From Mastigias papua (lineage: Eukaryota > Cnidaria > Scyphozoa > Rhizostomeae > Mastigiidae), in NCBI GenBank assembly GCA_964019165.1, contig OZ025280.1, positions 11,092,428 to 11,156,427 of the forward strand: 64,000 nucleotides of DNA, given 5' to 3'. A program made the position numbers and the translations under genes. Positions 29,561 through 44,600 of this stretch are shown one piece after another. The notes beneath the pieces are model-generated. The model did no database searches. It was not told the DNA's origin and saw nothing but the letters and a program-made list of their open reading frames with translations. The stretch's first letter is position 1. Every line of letters begins with the position of its first letter.

Positions 29561-32500
29561 ATCTGGGAAAAAATTGTCCAAGAACTGTGTGACAACGCCA
29601 TCTCAGGTAGACAGGCAAATTAACGCTTTGTGGGATTTTCCTAAACCTCATTTCAGAAAGATAGCTATTTGGATACAATATGCATCTGGATATTTTTTCA
29701 GGACTTCTTGAATATCGACTAATCAAGGGGGAGTGGAACTATACTAGGGATGAAAAAGTACAGTAAGAGAGATATTTAGTGTTTTGGAACAAGCTTGGAA
29801 AGAATTGGACAAATGGAGGCAACGTGTGGCTCAATGGGCTTCTGTCACACTTGCTTTCATTTTCTAAAAAAGAATGTGGAAGGAAAGAGAGACGTGAGGT
29901 TTCGCAAAAGCTATCAATATGGTTTTTGGAACAAGCGCGGAATGGAAAATATTTCAAACCAACGCTTAGGTCGGGGCCGATCATTGAGAACATAGGAACA
30001 AGGGCTGTCTCCTTTAGTAAGCTATTCAAACACTAGGGACTCTAGTGAGACAATAAGTGCCCAAACTCTGAGCTACAGCTTGAATTGAAATTTAACACTT
30101 TAAGCTCCGTAGAAAATGACTTGAATATCCGTAGAGTTCCCATAAATACAGTTTTCTGATATAGTTTTATTGCATGCATGAAATTTTCTTCAAAGACGCA
30201 CTAAATGATCTTAACTGTTACATCCAAGTATAGTCCTTTACCTCCATTTAGAAAATCAATCAATTTAGCAGTTCTCATTTCATTTTTTATAATCAGTCTA
30301 AAACCAAGCTGGCTGTGTTTTGGTGTCTGTTGGCTGCTGTTCCTACTAGAATTCATGCCTCTAGGATGCTCTCTTCAATTACATCAATCTGTTTTGTAAT
30401 CTCTTCCGTTACCAGAATTTGAGGTTTGTTATATTCTACAAAATGAATTTCGAATTTAAGGTCCTAAAACAACATGCAGAAATGGCTTTCCTTAACATTC
30501 TCTGCAGAATCACGTCTTGACCATGGTTCTAAGTCAGCTTCAAATCCAAACATAAAAAGAAGCTTGCTGAAATATACATGAATCATAGCGTCATGTCTTG
30601 CACAATACTGGCTTTCTACAAGGCCTGAACAGCCAGTGAGCTATCTTCTCCTTTGAGTTACATAATCGGCAGCCCATAAAATTAATATCTTTTTTGAATA
30701 CTCCCTTGCTGCTATGACTGCCACCTCTTGTTCTTGGATAGCAAATACCTTAATCTCTGTAAATGTAATCACGTTTTTAGCTACCAGCTACCTAAATGAT
30801 AGCTTAGTGTTGGCTTTCTGTGCTTCTACATATTTTCCGTGCTCCTCCCAGGAAACATCTTGCTTCCTACCATTCTTCTTGTCTTATTTGATTTGCTTAC
30901 TATATTTTTGATTGCTGTCTCCCTTGAGACCTCTTTACCATCTACAAGAATCAGATTGTCATGAAATTCAATACAAAAATCCATGTTTTCGCGATAAATT
31001 TGCAGTTCGCACGTGGTACATAATGGCTACGATCTGATTGGCTGGTTACAAAGTCTGAAAACTTGTCAGTGTTGTTGTTTCACTTACGTGTCTCCTGTAA
31101 CTGAGATGTTTCATATGCTTTCGTTATTAAATCCACATGGTAAAAGAACTTGGGATTAATTGAGTGCGGAAATTTCATATATAGAGTATGAGCGATCAGG
31201 ATTTAAGCAACTTCTTAATTTGCGAGCGTACCAATGGCTACAAACTGGAGTTGGAAATGCTGATAAAAGGGGGCTGTCAGAATAGGCCCTTCTAGCATTG
31301 TTGATCATTACGAGGACATGTTCGATCTGGAAGAAATGTTAATCATTAAGAGGGGGGCAGAGTACCAGATGTGTCGTCAAGTCCAATAAGTTAAATTACG
31401 AGCAGATAAGAATCTTGCGTCATTCACGAACATCTTGACTAGAAGACATATTCACTGCTAAATCTTCAATTTCAGTTACTATAGCAGGGAGAAAATAACC
31501 TCCTACAAAGTATTCGAAGAATACTGCCTGTTCAAGCTAGATTCATCAAAGAGCTACAAGTAAATGAAGTTGACAGTTCGCAACTGCTATCCCTGTCGAA
31601 ATTAAGAAATAGCTTCACTCATAGTCTATACATGAAGTTCCCTTACAAAGTTAATCCCACATTCTTCCACTTTGTCGATTTGGTAGCGAATCCGTTTAAC
31701 AAATTTTAGTACTGATCAGACATAGGTCACAACATTGACAAGTTGTCCAAACTTTGCAATCACCCAATGAGACTACAGCATTTTCGGACAATGTGCACAC
31801 TGGACTTTATCGTGAAAGCGTGGATTAGCTGATTGCATAATCTACTTTTGTAGAAGTGATTTTGTCCAGTATGCAAAAAAATGCTCTTTTAGAGCTTTTC
31901 CTTCAACTGCTTTACTGTCATTGTGTACACATTGTATTGTTAATATAGTTGATAGAGTTGAAGCCCTCATCCTCCACAGTTTCTTTGCAGGACTATTCTA
32001 TAAAATCTTTAATCATGGTCATGATCTTTTGGACTTCCTTGCCAAGGGCTGCCATCTATTCTTTGTCTACTTAATGATTCCAAAGGAATACGAAACTTGT
32101 CCTTCATGAGCAGAGCTAAAAGCTTTTACTTTCTTCTTTGCTGTTAGCATGCTTTTCCGAAAAAATTTTGTTGAAAGAGGCGCTAATGGAGATATACCTT
32201 TAGTAGAATCAGCAGCTAGCAAGCACCAAAAATTTGGTACTGAAGTGATGAAAATGAAAGAAATGAGAACTGTTAAATTAATAGACTTTGCATGCGACTA
32301 CCGGAATGGTCTTGGATTTAATAATGAAGAAATTTAAGATCCTTTTTTGAAAGAAAGAAATTGTCCCAGTATTATGGAATCAGGGGAACTCCATGAATAT
32401 TCAAGTCCTTTTCCAGATTTCGTTGCATTATGCTTCAATTCATGTCGTAGTACTGTGCTAAGAAACTTTTTTCCCCACAGTATCCAGAACACCAAGCTGT

Positions 32501-32671
32501 ACCCCACATTGATTACAAAACTGCTCTCCGTTTGCTAGTTATTCAATATTGCTCAAACCTAGGCATGTTTATATGCTGTCAAAGTTAAAGTTAGACCTTC
32601 GATCCTACTATCTTTAGAAATAGACAGGGCCTTGTTAAACTAACCATAAATATTGAAGGTTACTCTTTTAT
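29561..32671. other. no gene recognised
   Basis: Unique AT-rich sequence. A short internal duplication with TTTTGGAACAAGC at about 29778 and 29923 is visible. No transposon ends, tRNA-like or exon-like segment could be supported. Confidence 0.35.
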
Positions 32672-33353
32672 ATGCATTAAATTTTATAGTATTTCCTCTC
32701 ATACTTAAGTGAAAGTATGTGCGTTGTCAAAACTCAGTCATTAAAAAAATCAAGCTATCTGCATAAACTTCCTACTTGTAGGCTATTAACAAAATAGCTG
32801 TTTGGAAATTGCTTTCAAGAATATGACATTTTGCACCTATGTATGCGAAATTACACATCTTACTTATAAGTCTACTACATTTCAGATGAACAGGGGCATT
32901 TCTAGAACACATGGGAGGTAGATTTACTTGTCCATTGACAAGGTTTTCACTTTAGACACATACTTTACAGATACTACTGTAAATGTGATGTTACTTTGAT
33001 CTAGAGTATATTATCTATGACCATGTAGTGTTTTTTTCAAAGCAATATGTAGTTGTTTGAAGATAACTTGCTATATATTCACTGTGCTTGCTAAAACTTA
33101 GATTTGTGTATATGATGTCCCCACAGATCATGGGTTCATAATTTTACATGACATTACACAGGTCCCCACAAGGTACACTCTGCATGAATACACATGCATT
33201 GTGGGGACATTCCAGGGATAGGATATTTTAATGCAAAATGCAGTTTTCTTCATGGAATAGCAATAAACGTTGTGGGGACTAGGTGTAAGTCCCCACAATG
33301 TTCAAGGTCCCCACAGTGCTGATGTGTATTGCATTGAATGTCCCCACAATGTA
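32672..33353. repeat. duplicated ~680-bp block, copy 2
   Basis: Second copy of 27811-28486 in the same orientation, about 4.86 kb downstream. It ends in the same set of GTCCCCAC/GTGGGGAC motifs and is followed not by the 210-bp repeat but by a CATA microsatellite. Confidence 0.8.
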
Positions 33354-33365
33354 GGTCATGTAAAG

Positions 33366-33431
33366 ACATACATACATACATACATACATACATACATACA
33401 TACATACATACATACATACATACATACATAC
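33366..33431. repeat. (CATA)n microsatellite, about 16 units
   Basis: Uninterrupted 4-bp repeat of CATA/ACAT. Confidence 0.97.
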
Positions 33432-36400
33432 GCAGATTCAATACATTAGCGGGACTTTGACATGATGCACCATTATCGGGACTGACAGTTATGGCATTAA
33501 TTTGAACTGTATCATATATTACCAGGCCTAGTAGATACTTACTCGTTGAAATTATTGTGATAACGTCAGTTTTTTGCTAGATAGAATTTATGGTCAGTCC
33601 CAATAATGTGGTGGTATACGGACAGATTACCGGGACCTGGCTTTATGAACTTACCCAGGACCAAGAAACGCAACTTTACCGGGACTAATACAAATTAAAT
33701 GGCAACCTGAAGTATTTATGAACAGAATCAAGTAATATTAAGTTATATTCACAAAAATAATGTACTCAAAAGAAAATGACAGTACAAATTCCTACCTAAC
33801 AGTGTAGAGAATATTATCAAGCTTCGTTGCTTGAGCTTAAACTGCCATGAAGCTGACTTAGGTACTTTCTCCAGAGATGAATACGAAATAGTATAAAACT
33901 AATTACATGACTATCTCATGATAGACCATTGTTGTTTTCTGGTTGTATGTTTTGTAGAACTACTCGCTGACAACTTTCTGAAATTTAATGTCGATTAAAG
34001 TCAGTGTCATATCATTCGATAACAAAATGGAAGAGAACTTGTGTGGTTGATTTCAAGGGATAAGCATTATGATCTAAATTTGAAGCAACAGAAAAAAGCC
34101 AACAGTCTGCAACTTCGAATCACAGCTATAGAAGACCCTTTGATATGGAAGGAACTGGTTACATTAATAACACCCAAGAAGACTTTAGAACAAAGATTTC
34201 TCTCAATAAACATTAGTGACTGTTGAAGATTCCGTATTATATTTGATCAAGTAATGGCTAATTTGTGCTTATTAAATACATAAGGTCTCTTTTTGTTTTA
34301 AAATGCCTATCCTTAATTGACCTCGGAGCTCATTCAAAAGGTCTGCAAAAGTAGACCTGAAAATTTATATTTATTAGAAGGATGGTAAAATATTGCCCAA
34401 GTTTTCAGAAAGAATTTTAATCCTACCAATGAAAGCCCAAGACATAATGAAAAATGCATCCGAAACAAGCAAGGAAAGACGTTCTTACATAACTAATGAT
34501 TCCTGAAATTCTAGATTATACTTCCTATTCAGCTACATAAACTACCTATCTAGAGAACCCTTAATTTTAGGGCATCCACCTCTCGAAGTTGATTTTTAAC
34601 CAGCGGGAAGACAACCTCCCTAGCTCGAATTTCGAGTATTGTTTATCTTGAAATTAGAGTGAACAGTGTTTGTATAGTTTACTGCTTTAATAAGCAAAAT
34701 TTCTATTGTATTCAATCCCTACTGTTATTGGGAACAAATTGAATTAGTAGCTAGACAATAATAAATATCCTCTTCTTAACTTTAACGTAATTCTAAAGCG
34801 TTTTCTGTTGAAACGGCATAGAAACGCCGTGTGCTGTACACATACACACTAAAGATTATTCTGGAAAAGCAACCTAAGAAACTAAGGAGTACTTAGTTCA
34901 CTGTCTGAATACGAACAAAGCATGTAATACTTTGTCCTGCATTGTTTCCTTAGCTGGTGGCTTAAATTTTCTACAAAGACATCATACTTTCCTTATTCAT
35001 ATGCATGCATGAAACAGTGTTTTCAAGTGTTGGCTCCATTTTAAATATGATCATATTGTTTGGTAAATGACATATATATGCAACTATTAATTTTTAGACT
35101 AAACTCTGCAACTCAAAAATCTATTTATTTCAGGTATTTTCAATTCATATGGAGATTTGTGATAGAATGTTTTCGCTCTATACAACATTATCTACAACAC
35201 AATATGTTGTTGGTGTTGTAAGTTGATGCTTTGGGAATGCCTAGATGCTATGAGCATGCATAAAGCAGAGACAGCAATCGGACTTTTGGCAGAAGCAACA
35301 ATCCACATAAAAGGTTACTGCAGCTTCAAATCACCGAGGAGTTAGTACAATAGGAATCAATATGCAAATATATCGACCAACTCTGATTAATTGGGTAAAA
35401 ATGCTGTTTCTTTATGACTTTCAAAGCCTTTCTTATTAATTAAAATAGGCTTAAAAAGTTAGTTTTATTATAATTGAAGGATGTACGCTTTCTTGCAACT
35501 TACTAACTGCCATTTCATTGGACATATGAGGAAAAGGGCGTTTTCTATGAAAAAATGGTATGATCCAGCCAAATATGCTGGTTCTTATTCTATCTTATTT
35601 CACATACATATTTCATTATAACGTAGAGGTATTTATACAGGATTATGATTCATACAAATTATGATCACATAAAAATAGTGAGCTGGTTTACAACTAAATG
35701 TGAAACAGATTATACACCTTACGCTGTCAGTAGAAAATAAACTTTACTATTATCTTATTCCTACTAGCGAAAGAAGAGAAAATGAAAAGAAGAATGAAAT
35801 AGATCATGCTAAAAGACATCAGAAGTTTGCATATAGATTTAGAGCGATTGATTGATTATGCTAAATTTGTTGCCGAATCAAGATTATCTCAAAGATTGCT
35901 CCCACGATAGGTGAATGAGCTTTGCTCATTAGATGTTTATTAGTGATTTTAAGGGTTCAGTCTTAGAGTTGCAAAGAGCTCGAATATGTTGAGACTACTA
36001 GTAAATACAAACGCAAGACAAGTCTTCAAGGAAAACACTTTGTCCATCTGAATGAATTGCACAGAAGTCTCTTATGATTTGAATTTAATCATATTTTGTC
36101 CTTTTTGAGTTCTAGTAATCCTATTCTTCTTAAACGATTTGATAGTAGACAATATTGTAATAAAAACTATCTGACTACAGGCATTGATCTGTGTAAAATC
36201 ATCTGTAATTATCTCACTCACATACTTCCCCACTATAAAAAGGTCATGTCCATAGGTCTTAGGTTTAGCGTTTAGCTTGACAAGCATGATTACTCCTCCT
36301 TGCTCCATTTGAAAAATGCAAATGTAGCACTGAAATTGGTCCATCAGCAAAGAAGGGTTTTCATTGTTTTTGCTGAGGCTAGTCAGTAAAGTTAGTAAAA

Positions 36401-39400
36401 AAATTATCTTCTGTATTAATATCACACATATCTCAAAATTGCTAACGTTTGGTAAAATTTGACACACAAGGAATTGGATATCATTAACATATCTCCCAAA
36501 TATGCTAAGACACGATATGAAGAGCCTAATGTCACTTTCCTATTACTCGATGGGGTTTGTATTGCTATAACTGGCTGCACATAGAGAAACTACCAACTTT
36601 AGAGAATGCTGCAGAAATGAATTCACCAACTTAACAATGGCTTGTTAACATCACAAGAAGCTGTATAATTCGCATGGACATTGTGCATGATGTCTACAGA
36701 GAAGAGAGCATCAAGGCCTTTGCCTGAGAGAAACAATAACAGGAGCGAGGATATGCATTTCGGAGAAGACACTTATTACTTCAAAATGGAGACAGGTGCT
36801 ACATGTAAGCAAAGACAAAGCAGAGCTCCTTCAGCCTATTGCTGCAATATGCACAACTTGGGCTGCATTGTCTCTCACACATGCTCCATATCTCATTGAT
36901 GGTAACATCCTCAGTAATAGTGAAATTTAAGTGTCTGTTCAAACCTGGATATGAGAGGTTAACAAAAAAAGCCTTTGCTACAAAATCCCGTCCTCAAAGC
37001 GACTAGCATTTTCGATAATTTGTTCTGAAGAGCCTCTAGATCGATTTTAGCAGAGGGAAAGACAAAGTATTTGATGGTTACCATTCATGATTATGCAGAT
37101 GCACTTGGTGAAAGTATTTGTCCTGGCTACCCACCTTGGTACCCCTTTAAGGGTAACGACATAACATTAACCTTTTCAGGGAGAGGTAAGCTTACTATCT
37201 GGGTGCGTTGACGGCTCTGACAGAGATAGCAGATGTGTTCATCACCAAGTCAAATTGTTCAAGTTGTTCCTGCGGCGATACATAGTCCTGCCCTATGATC
37301 AGCCATGTCGATTTACCTGATGTCAAAGAATGGAATGGAAAGAGGACGATAGTTGCCACATGCCTTTGTGGATGCTACATCGCAAGGATTCGAAGGTGCT
37401 TAAAGACCTGCAGTATAGCTCATGTGACAGAAGCTGTAATGGACGATGCGCTTGCACGTGGAAGATGCTCTAAAGTAGATCTGCTACTATGTGTGAAGTG
37501 CGGAAAAGTGATACTTTCCAAATATAGTCAGAGCAAATTACGTTGCATTGATTTCTTTTCTGTGAGACTACAGCTCTGAAATCTAAAGGTTATGTCGTTA
37601 CTTTCAATTGTCCCTCCCCCACCCCCCATCCCCCACCCCTACTCATCGTTGAGCAAACAGCATAGTAGTGTTTCCATATCACTCAGCAGTGATCCAAAGG
37701 GGAGAGGTGGTCAATTATTGCATTGCGGTGCTTTCGGCTTTGTCAATTACATTATTGGCAGTTTTATTACATCTTGTCCAGGTTATCAGTTGTCGTGATC
37801 AAGCCTTTTAGTATAAGGTTCATTTTTCTCTAGACAGGTAGACTGAGTCATATCAGCTATGAAGGAAACTGTTATATAGCAACACAAATCCAGCATATGA
37901 AACAATCCTATGGTTCCACTTGTATCCCCCTACATAATTTTTAGGCTATAAGTGGCCCTGATTGCATTCCATCCTAGTTCTTGAAGGTACTGCAGCAGAA
38001 TATGAGACCCAAGTTGTTACTATTCTCACAGTCCTACTTTTGATCTATGCTCTCACCTCCTTATGCTTGCTATTTACCGGTGGGCAGACAACACTAAAAT
38101 ATAAGGATGGCAAAGCGTTATGGAACTGGCTACCCCTATTGTTTTATAGCCCAAGTAGCTATCTACTAATACGGGAAAACATTCTAACTAATTTCATTGG
38201 ATGCTAGCGTGAGCTGACTGTGCTTCAAAATTGGTGCTGTAAAAAGTAGCGTACAGGTCTAGATCTTTCAAGGTGTCTGACACAAGCAAATAACCTGGTT
38301 ATAGTTATGGGATAACTAATTAAACTTAGATCCAGTGAGAGAGGGGAACAGGAAGGGCAAATTACCCAGGGCCTGAAGGTCTAGTGGGGGTGATACAGCA
38401 AGAAAAATTCTCTTGCCCATGTTGATTATAATTATGGTTGGTATGACAATAGGACACTTGCCGTGCTAAGTCTACTTTTAAAATAACACATATTTTTGTT
38501 TGCGAATCTTGTTTGATATTCGAATATCTCAAACACTTCCTTCAGAAGAATGTTGCGTCAGAAAAATTGCACAGGTATAGAATCTATCAAAGAATTGTAA
38601 CAAGATGGGATAATAAATTTTTTGATCCTTTCATTAATTGAGTCCAGGCTGATAAGAAAAATTGATTATGAAGGATGAATTGATACTTTTACAACCAAAC
38701 GTGAAAGAACGATAAAGTCTTAATGGATGCTTTAACATATCAAAAGACAACCAAGGAAAGCATACCGTGGCAATTAAAGGATTGAATTAATAAAAAGTAC
38801 GCCTATAGAGGTTAGAATATGTAAAGGATCAACTGCACAAAATACTATGATGTTTATTTTAGGCTAATCTTAAGGAGATGAGGTCACATGAATTTTCTGG
38901 GGTTTTTCCCCAAAACCTGCAGTCCACTCATTTCCCTCATAAGAGGTAAAATTCGTCAGTTTTGTTACAAAGCCTCCAACAGCTTTTTTTTGGGGGGGGG
39001 GGTGGCTGTGATAAAACTAACTTAAGAGCGCAAAAGTGTTATGATCAATTTTACTGGCTTTGTTTATAAGTTATTAGTCCTATATAGACATTTTTGTACG
39101 GTGTCTTGACCATTTCTTTCTTACAATTGAATATTGATAGCTGTTCCTCTTCTCTTAGCTTTAATAAATGTTTCTTCTAATACGGCCTTCCACCATGTTT
39201 CTGTGGTAGTGCTATCAATAATCAATTGTTAAAGATCATTTACAGTTTACTTCTAATCATGCTTCACAAAGTCAACCTTGCTTCGCGCAGATCGATAAAA
39301 GACAGTTGGAAGGTGTTTTGAGAAAGCTTATTGTTGTATGGATGAGGGGCTGCATCATAAGTGTATACCTTGGAATACTGACAATTGTGCTCAGTAACAT

Positions 39401-39590
39401 AGGAGGGCCAACAATGGCTGGATCATGTGCTCTAGAAAACTCAATAGCTTTTGCCTTCGAGAATAACTAACAACGCTTCTCCCAGAATACGATTTCATTA
39501 ACAGCATTGTATTTGGACGTGGATCCACGACAATATGACAATCAAAAGTAAACTAGAAAATGAACAAGCCTTTGATAAAAAATGAGGAGC
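33432..39590. other. no gene recognised
   Basis: About 6 kb of AT-rich sequence. Open stretches at 36072-36467 (minus), 36681-36899 (+) and 37295-37579 (+, several Cys) have no motif I recognise and no exon-type ends that link to each other. A GGGGTTTTTCCCCAAAA hairpin is near 38900 and a run of G near 38993. Some may be remains of old coding elements. Confidence 0.3.
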
Positions 39591-41650
39591 CAAAATCATC
39601 TAGCTCCCTGCTACTCTTTGTTGCCCAATTCCCCAGGGGGATCGGAGTTAGCAGGAGGCTGGAATATTCTAGAAAATTCAAGCAACTAGTGGGGTTATGA
39701 ATTGGTGGGGGTTGGAAATGGCGAGATATTGCATTTGAGTAATCACATGAATACCAGGATTTAGATCACTGTAATAAGATGGTTCGTTTCTCTATTAAGT
39801 AGCAAAATGTTATAACAATTACATTTTCAATATTCCAGTGCAACAAGTAAAAATTATTGAAAAGTAACTTTGAAGCAATATCAACAGAGCAATTATTTTG
39901 ATATGAAAAATGAACCTAATGTAGCAGCTTTTTTACTTAAATTTGCAACAGTTAGTTAAGAAAATTTGTAAAATTAAAAGATGTTGATAAGAGGATTAAG
40001 TCCTCAAGGATACTTTCCGTGGGCGGTAAAAAGTACGGGGGTTGGAACGATTTTTAAAAATTTATTACCGGGGAGACGCGGCAGTTATGTGTGATAGAGT
40101 AATGATACCCTTTCTGGTTATACTCCATTAGGAACAATTGCAAATAAAAACTAAAGCCAGAAAAGCCCAGAAAACCTAGTACATATTCTGCTTTATTTCA
40201 TTTTTCATATTCATTAAGAGATGTCTGCTCAATTTCACCAGGTTTTCTGTAAAATAGTAGGAGAACAACAATGTAGGGGATTGAGGCATTTGAAAAGCCA
40301 AAACTGTTCGAGCATTACCTTCCAAAGTTGGGCCATATCCTGATGTATTTTCCAGTGATGATTTTCGGCTTGACATTGTAGCTGCTTCACTGACAAATGA
40401 GGCCTACTTTCAATACATTTTCCTATGTTAAGAGGAATGGTCTTGTTATTGAAATTCACTAGCAAAGAGAATCCTGTGCCCTGCTATGGAAGATTGCATT
40501 AACTTCAATACCTTAATGTGCTTTTTTCACGTGATATATGCCATTGGCGATTCAAAACTATAGATGGATGATAGATATGACTTGGCACTATACAATATGA
40601 TAGGAATTATCGCAAAAGCCCCATCAAGCCCCAGGGCATTATCTATTTTTTCAACGCCTAGAGGGGACTTATAAGAGAAGAAGACTTATAAGAGAGGGTA
40701 GCTTGTTAGGGAGGGGGCTTATTAGAGAGGAGGCTTATCATCAAAAGAAAGTGAAAATAAAAAGTGGCGTAGACTAGAAACAATTTTGCTAATTATCTAA
40801 TGTCCCCATCTTCATCAGAATTATCTAGTTCAATTGTTCCACTGAAACTTAGTTCTCTGGAATTCTTCCGGAAGGATAAACATGGTATCTTCAAGACTTT
40901 TAAGGCAGTCAAGTAGATCTCTACATGGACCACACTCTTAGGTCCCAAACAAGTGGGGGGTCCAGATAAATATGGAGTTGAAAATTTCTTAAACTTCAAT
41001 AAATGGGGGTCAAAATACGCGGGGGGTGGAAATTTGGTGCAAAAATGTACAAAGCAGTGTTAACAGAAAAATATCCTCAAATATCAGAATGATAATTTCA
41101 AAATGGAACACAACATTAATGTCCTACTACTTTTACCTAACATGTAGTCCAGACGTCACTGCCTACTTTCTAAAGATATAATTCAGAGCAATGAAATATA
41201 CTTCCCACTAAAGTTTATTTGCAAGGATCTGCTAGGATATGCTATTAATATAGAAACTGTTGAAAATGTATGTGTGTGGAGCCCTAGTAAGAGCAAAGGG
41301 GTTGGAAATCTTTTCGTAAAAAATAAGTGGAGGGATGCTTATTAATATACTAATGTTCTTTAAGAGGTCTAAACCAGAACGACAACAAGAACTGAAATCA
41401 TCTTATTTTTAAGCATTAATTCGACACATTTTCCAGAATTATACAGTGCAATGACACATTACGTTTTCACAGATAGGGTTACGAAAACCCATAATTAAAA
41501 CGTTCCGAATCATACTAGATATGTAGATTTTCATTTTATTGCAATATTGCATGTACCGTAAAATCTCTGTTTAACTTAATAAGTTCCTAGTTTCAAGCAA
41601 AAAGTGGAAATAAACCCCCTCTCTAACAAGTCGCCTTGTATGCCCTGATG
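39590..41650. repeat. cluster of decayed AATAAGC/GGGGG-type repeats
   Basis: Worn pieces near 39640-39730, 40015-40085, 40610-40745, 40930-41040, 41275-41345 and 41550-41640 share GGGGGTTGGAA, CTTATAAGAGAGG and TACCGTAAAATCTC. They look like old copies of the TACCGTAAA-ended element seen intact at 63314-63638. Confidence 0.45.
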
Positions 41651-44600
41651 CAAAAGAAGGAAGATGCTAACTGGGAGTTTTGAGTGATTTTTGATAATAA
41701 TTTTAACTGTAATACTTCCAAAGTCTACTTCTAAATGGATTAGAGTTAACGCTTTCTTTCTCAGTTGCTCTTCTACTATTTCTAGCCACTTTCATATTAT
41801 CATCAAGCATTCTTTGTCCAGTTGGTGAGAATACTCGAAGGAGTTTCAAAATATGCTCATTAATTACTTCTCTTAACGGGTCTGCTAATGATAACATCAC
41901 GTGCACCAAGTGCTCTTAAGACCCGATTTATGCGCGCGTCATTATTTCCACCTGTGTAAACATATTTTGTACCTAAACTTCTCTTTTTTATATTTTTCTT
42001 GATAAATATTGCATCAGTAGGAATTAATAATATTGCATTCACAATTAAACGTTGGTTTTACCCTTATTTTGCTCCGTAAAGGACTTTTTCTTAATCCCTT
42101 CAATTTCATCCACCCTTCCTACAAACGAATGTTCTGCTATTAATGTTTGTTCGTGGCAAAGTGTGAAATGCTCTGAAAATAGCAGCAGATAGAGTATAGC
42201 AGTCTTAAACATGACTCCAAAATAACATGAACAGTGACATAATACATATATACCTATGGCTGGTTTCTGAATGGAAGGATGGGAAGGACAGAAGGTTAAA
42301 AAAGTTAGGACTAAAAGTTCAGATAGTGAAAGCATATGGGATTATGTCCCTTGCTAAGATTTAGAGAGGGTATGACGCCACCCATTGTATAAATCTTGGA
42401 CGTAACAGACTATATGAGCAAAAGACACATCATTGTACAGTACCAAATGTTTTATTCCCTATGGAATTATTCGAATTTTTCATTCAAAAAGTACGCAAGG
42501 GAAAAATTACCGCTTTGACCCCATTATAACAAGACATAATTTGGAACGTCTTTTTTCCTCAATTTCGCTCAATGACAAAGTTCTTTAATGTATCCATAGG
42601 TTACAATTTGATTAATGTGAAAGAGATACCTCAGTTGTTGTTGTTTATCTATTCTTTGTTCAGAAGCCCCACCCCCCAATCCAAGAGATGACTTTTGCTG
42701 GAGATTGTTCATTCCTAACCGATAACCGTAGCATACTAATAGTATGTTCATTATGAGATTGAATGAAAAAGTATCAGATTGAATGCAGTATGATCAATGC
42801 AAAGATACAAGGCTGTGACAAGAGATTTAGCCACAAACCTAATGCAAAGTGTGGCAATGATGCTGAATTATCCGTGGAATCTCTGAAGCTTACAAAAGGA
42901 CATCAGAGGGCATAAGATATGATCTGCATGAAATGTTTTACAGTTTCAAGCAAATGGTCGCGAATCAAATCACGAAAACCTATCATGGTTAGTAGTAAAG
43001 AGAATGAATCTAAGGGTATACCTTGAGGTCAGTCACTTTTGCAGACAGAACGTTTTGTAGGAAGGTAATTTACGACATTCGGGACCTGCAATTCCTCAAA
43101 TTTCAATTTTTGTTGCAACTGTTGTCGGAAAAGCTTTGACGAAGGAGACAGAAGCTTTCTGCTTACGAGACAGTTTGGGAAAAACCACAATATTCTGAGC
43201 ATTTCTGGAGCTGTTATGTTGAAATATGTAACTTTAACTGACACTCTCTCTGACACAGTGGGGTAGAAGAGAGGGAGCGTGGATGGGAACCCCTAGCTGT
43301 GAGTTGACGGGGGCCCAGCCCCACCCTCAGCTAGTTTCTTGCTATTGCATTGATATTAACACAACGTAAGTATTAATAGGCTACTTTACAAAATTGTTCA
43401 AAGATTGTCAGCACTAGATTGTACTTGCTAGTCCACTTTCTCAGTTTCTTATATGACTATTTAGATCAAGTTCTAAGTGTCTTATAAAAACTCAAATATT
43501 CAAAGAGCTATCAATTTACTTCTACACCACCGCTCCGACATTAAGTAAGGAATGCTTGAGGACGAATAAGAAGAAAGTTTCACATGCCCAACATTCGTCA
43601 AGAGACATAAAAGATATACTGAAGGAACCACTAAGGTGAAAGCGAAAGATTATGGCTCAAACTCAAAGAATTCAACTCAATTTGTTATCCTTGATGATTG
43701 ACTTGAGAGGAAAAGCACCTTTTTGAGTACAAAGCAATTTCAATTCTGTCCCTCCATACTCTTTCTCATGCAGGGTACCCATGCCTTTATAAGGCTAGTC
43801 TATGTAAGTGTACGAATAAATCTCATGGATAAAGACCTAGCGGTGACTCTTTTCGTCTTAATAATGGCATTACCCTTAGAAAGAAATGAATAGTTCTTCA
43901 CTGTTACATTTACTACCATATTAGTTTGAAGCGGGGCACTTGGTGAATACAGTTTTAGGGACCAAGAGAGTAAAGATATGGGCGCTCAATAGACTTTCTA
44001 CCCTAAAATTACCAAGGGATCTTGCTAGACTTCCTGTGCATGTGCTCTCGCCTAATGTAACCCCCCCCCCCTCCAATTTCTTTCTACAGGAAAGTGCCTG
44101 CCATCCAAAAACCATAGACCAAGACTCTTTTTAAGCTTTCACGGGATAGTACCAAGAGTATTGTACACAGTATTCAAAAATCGATGAAGATGTTGAAGCA
44201 AAGTAGCCGTATGTTAGAAGTAGTTTCCACAAATACTTTGCATATAAGTTGAATTTCTGTAAAGGGTCCTTGCAAAATGCAAAATGCCAAGCTAATTTCT
44301 TCTACAATGATGACGTCTTTTAACAAATGAAAATACTGCAAGATACATTCATAAAGGGTTCTACATTTTGTCGCACATACTTCAATGTGTGAACCCTTCC
44401 CCCTTTGCCCACAATCGTACAGTTTTGCCAGACCCCCCTTCATGCATAGGTACTAAATGAATGACCCTCACATATGACAAAAATATTCTTAAGAAAATTC
44501 CTTGTAAGAGCAAAACAGTGGAGTGACAACTTTGGCTTAAAATTGGGACTCAGGCCATATTCCATGGACTCCAAGAATATACTTTTTCACTTTTTTAAAC

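Noticed and set aside
33250..33441. Frame with repeated MYVC on the minus strand
   Set aside because: Translation of the CATA microsatellite.
36072..36467. 131-codon minus-strand frame
   Set aside because: No motif, no exon-like ends, composition typical of AT-rich noncoding DNA.
37295..37579. 94-codon + strand frame with nine Cys
   Set aside because: Cys spacing does not match a zinc-binding family I know and there is no neighbouring exon; left as possible decayed coding sequence.
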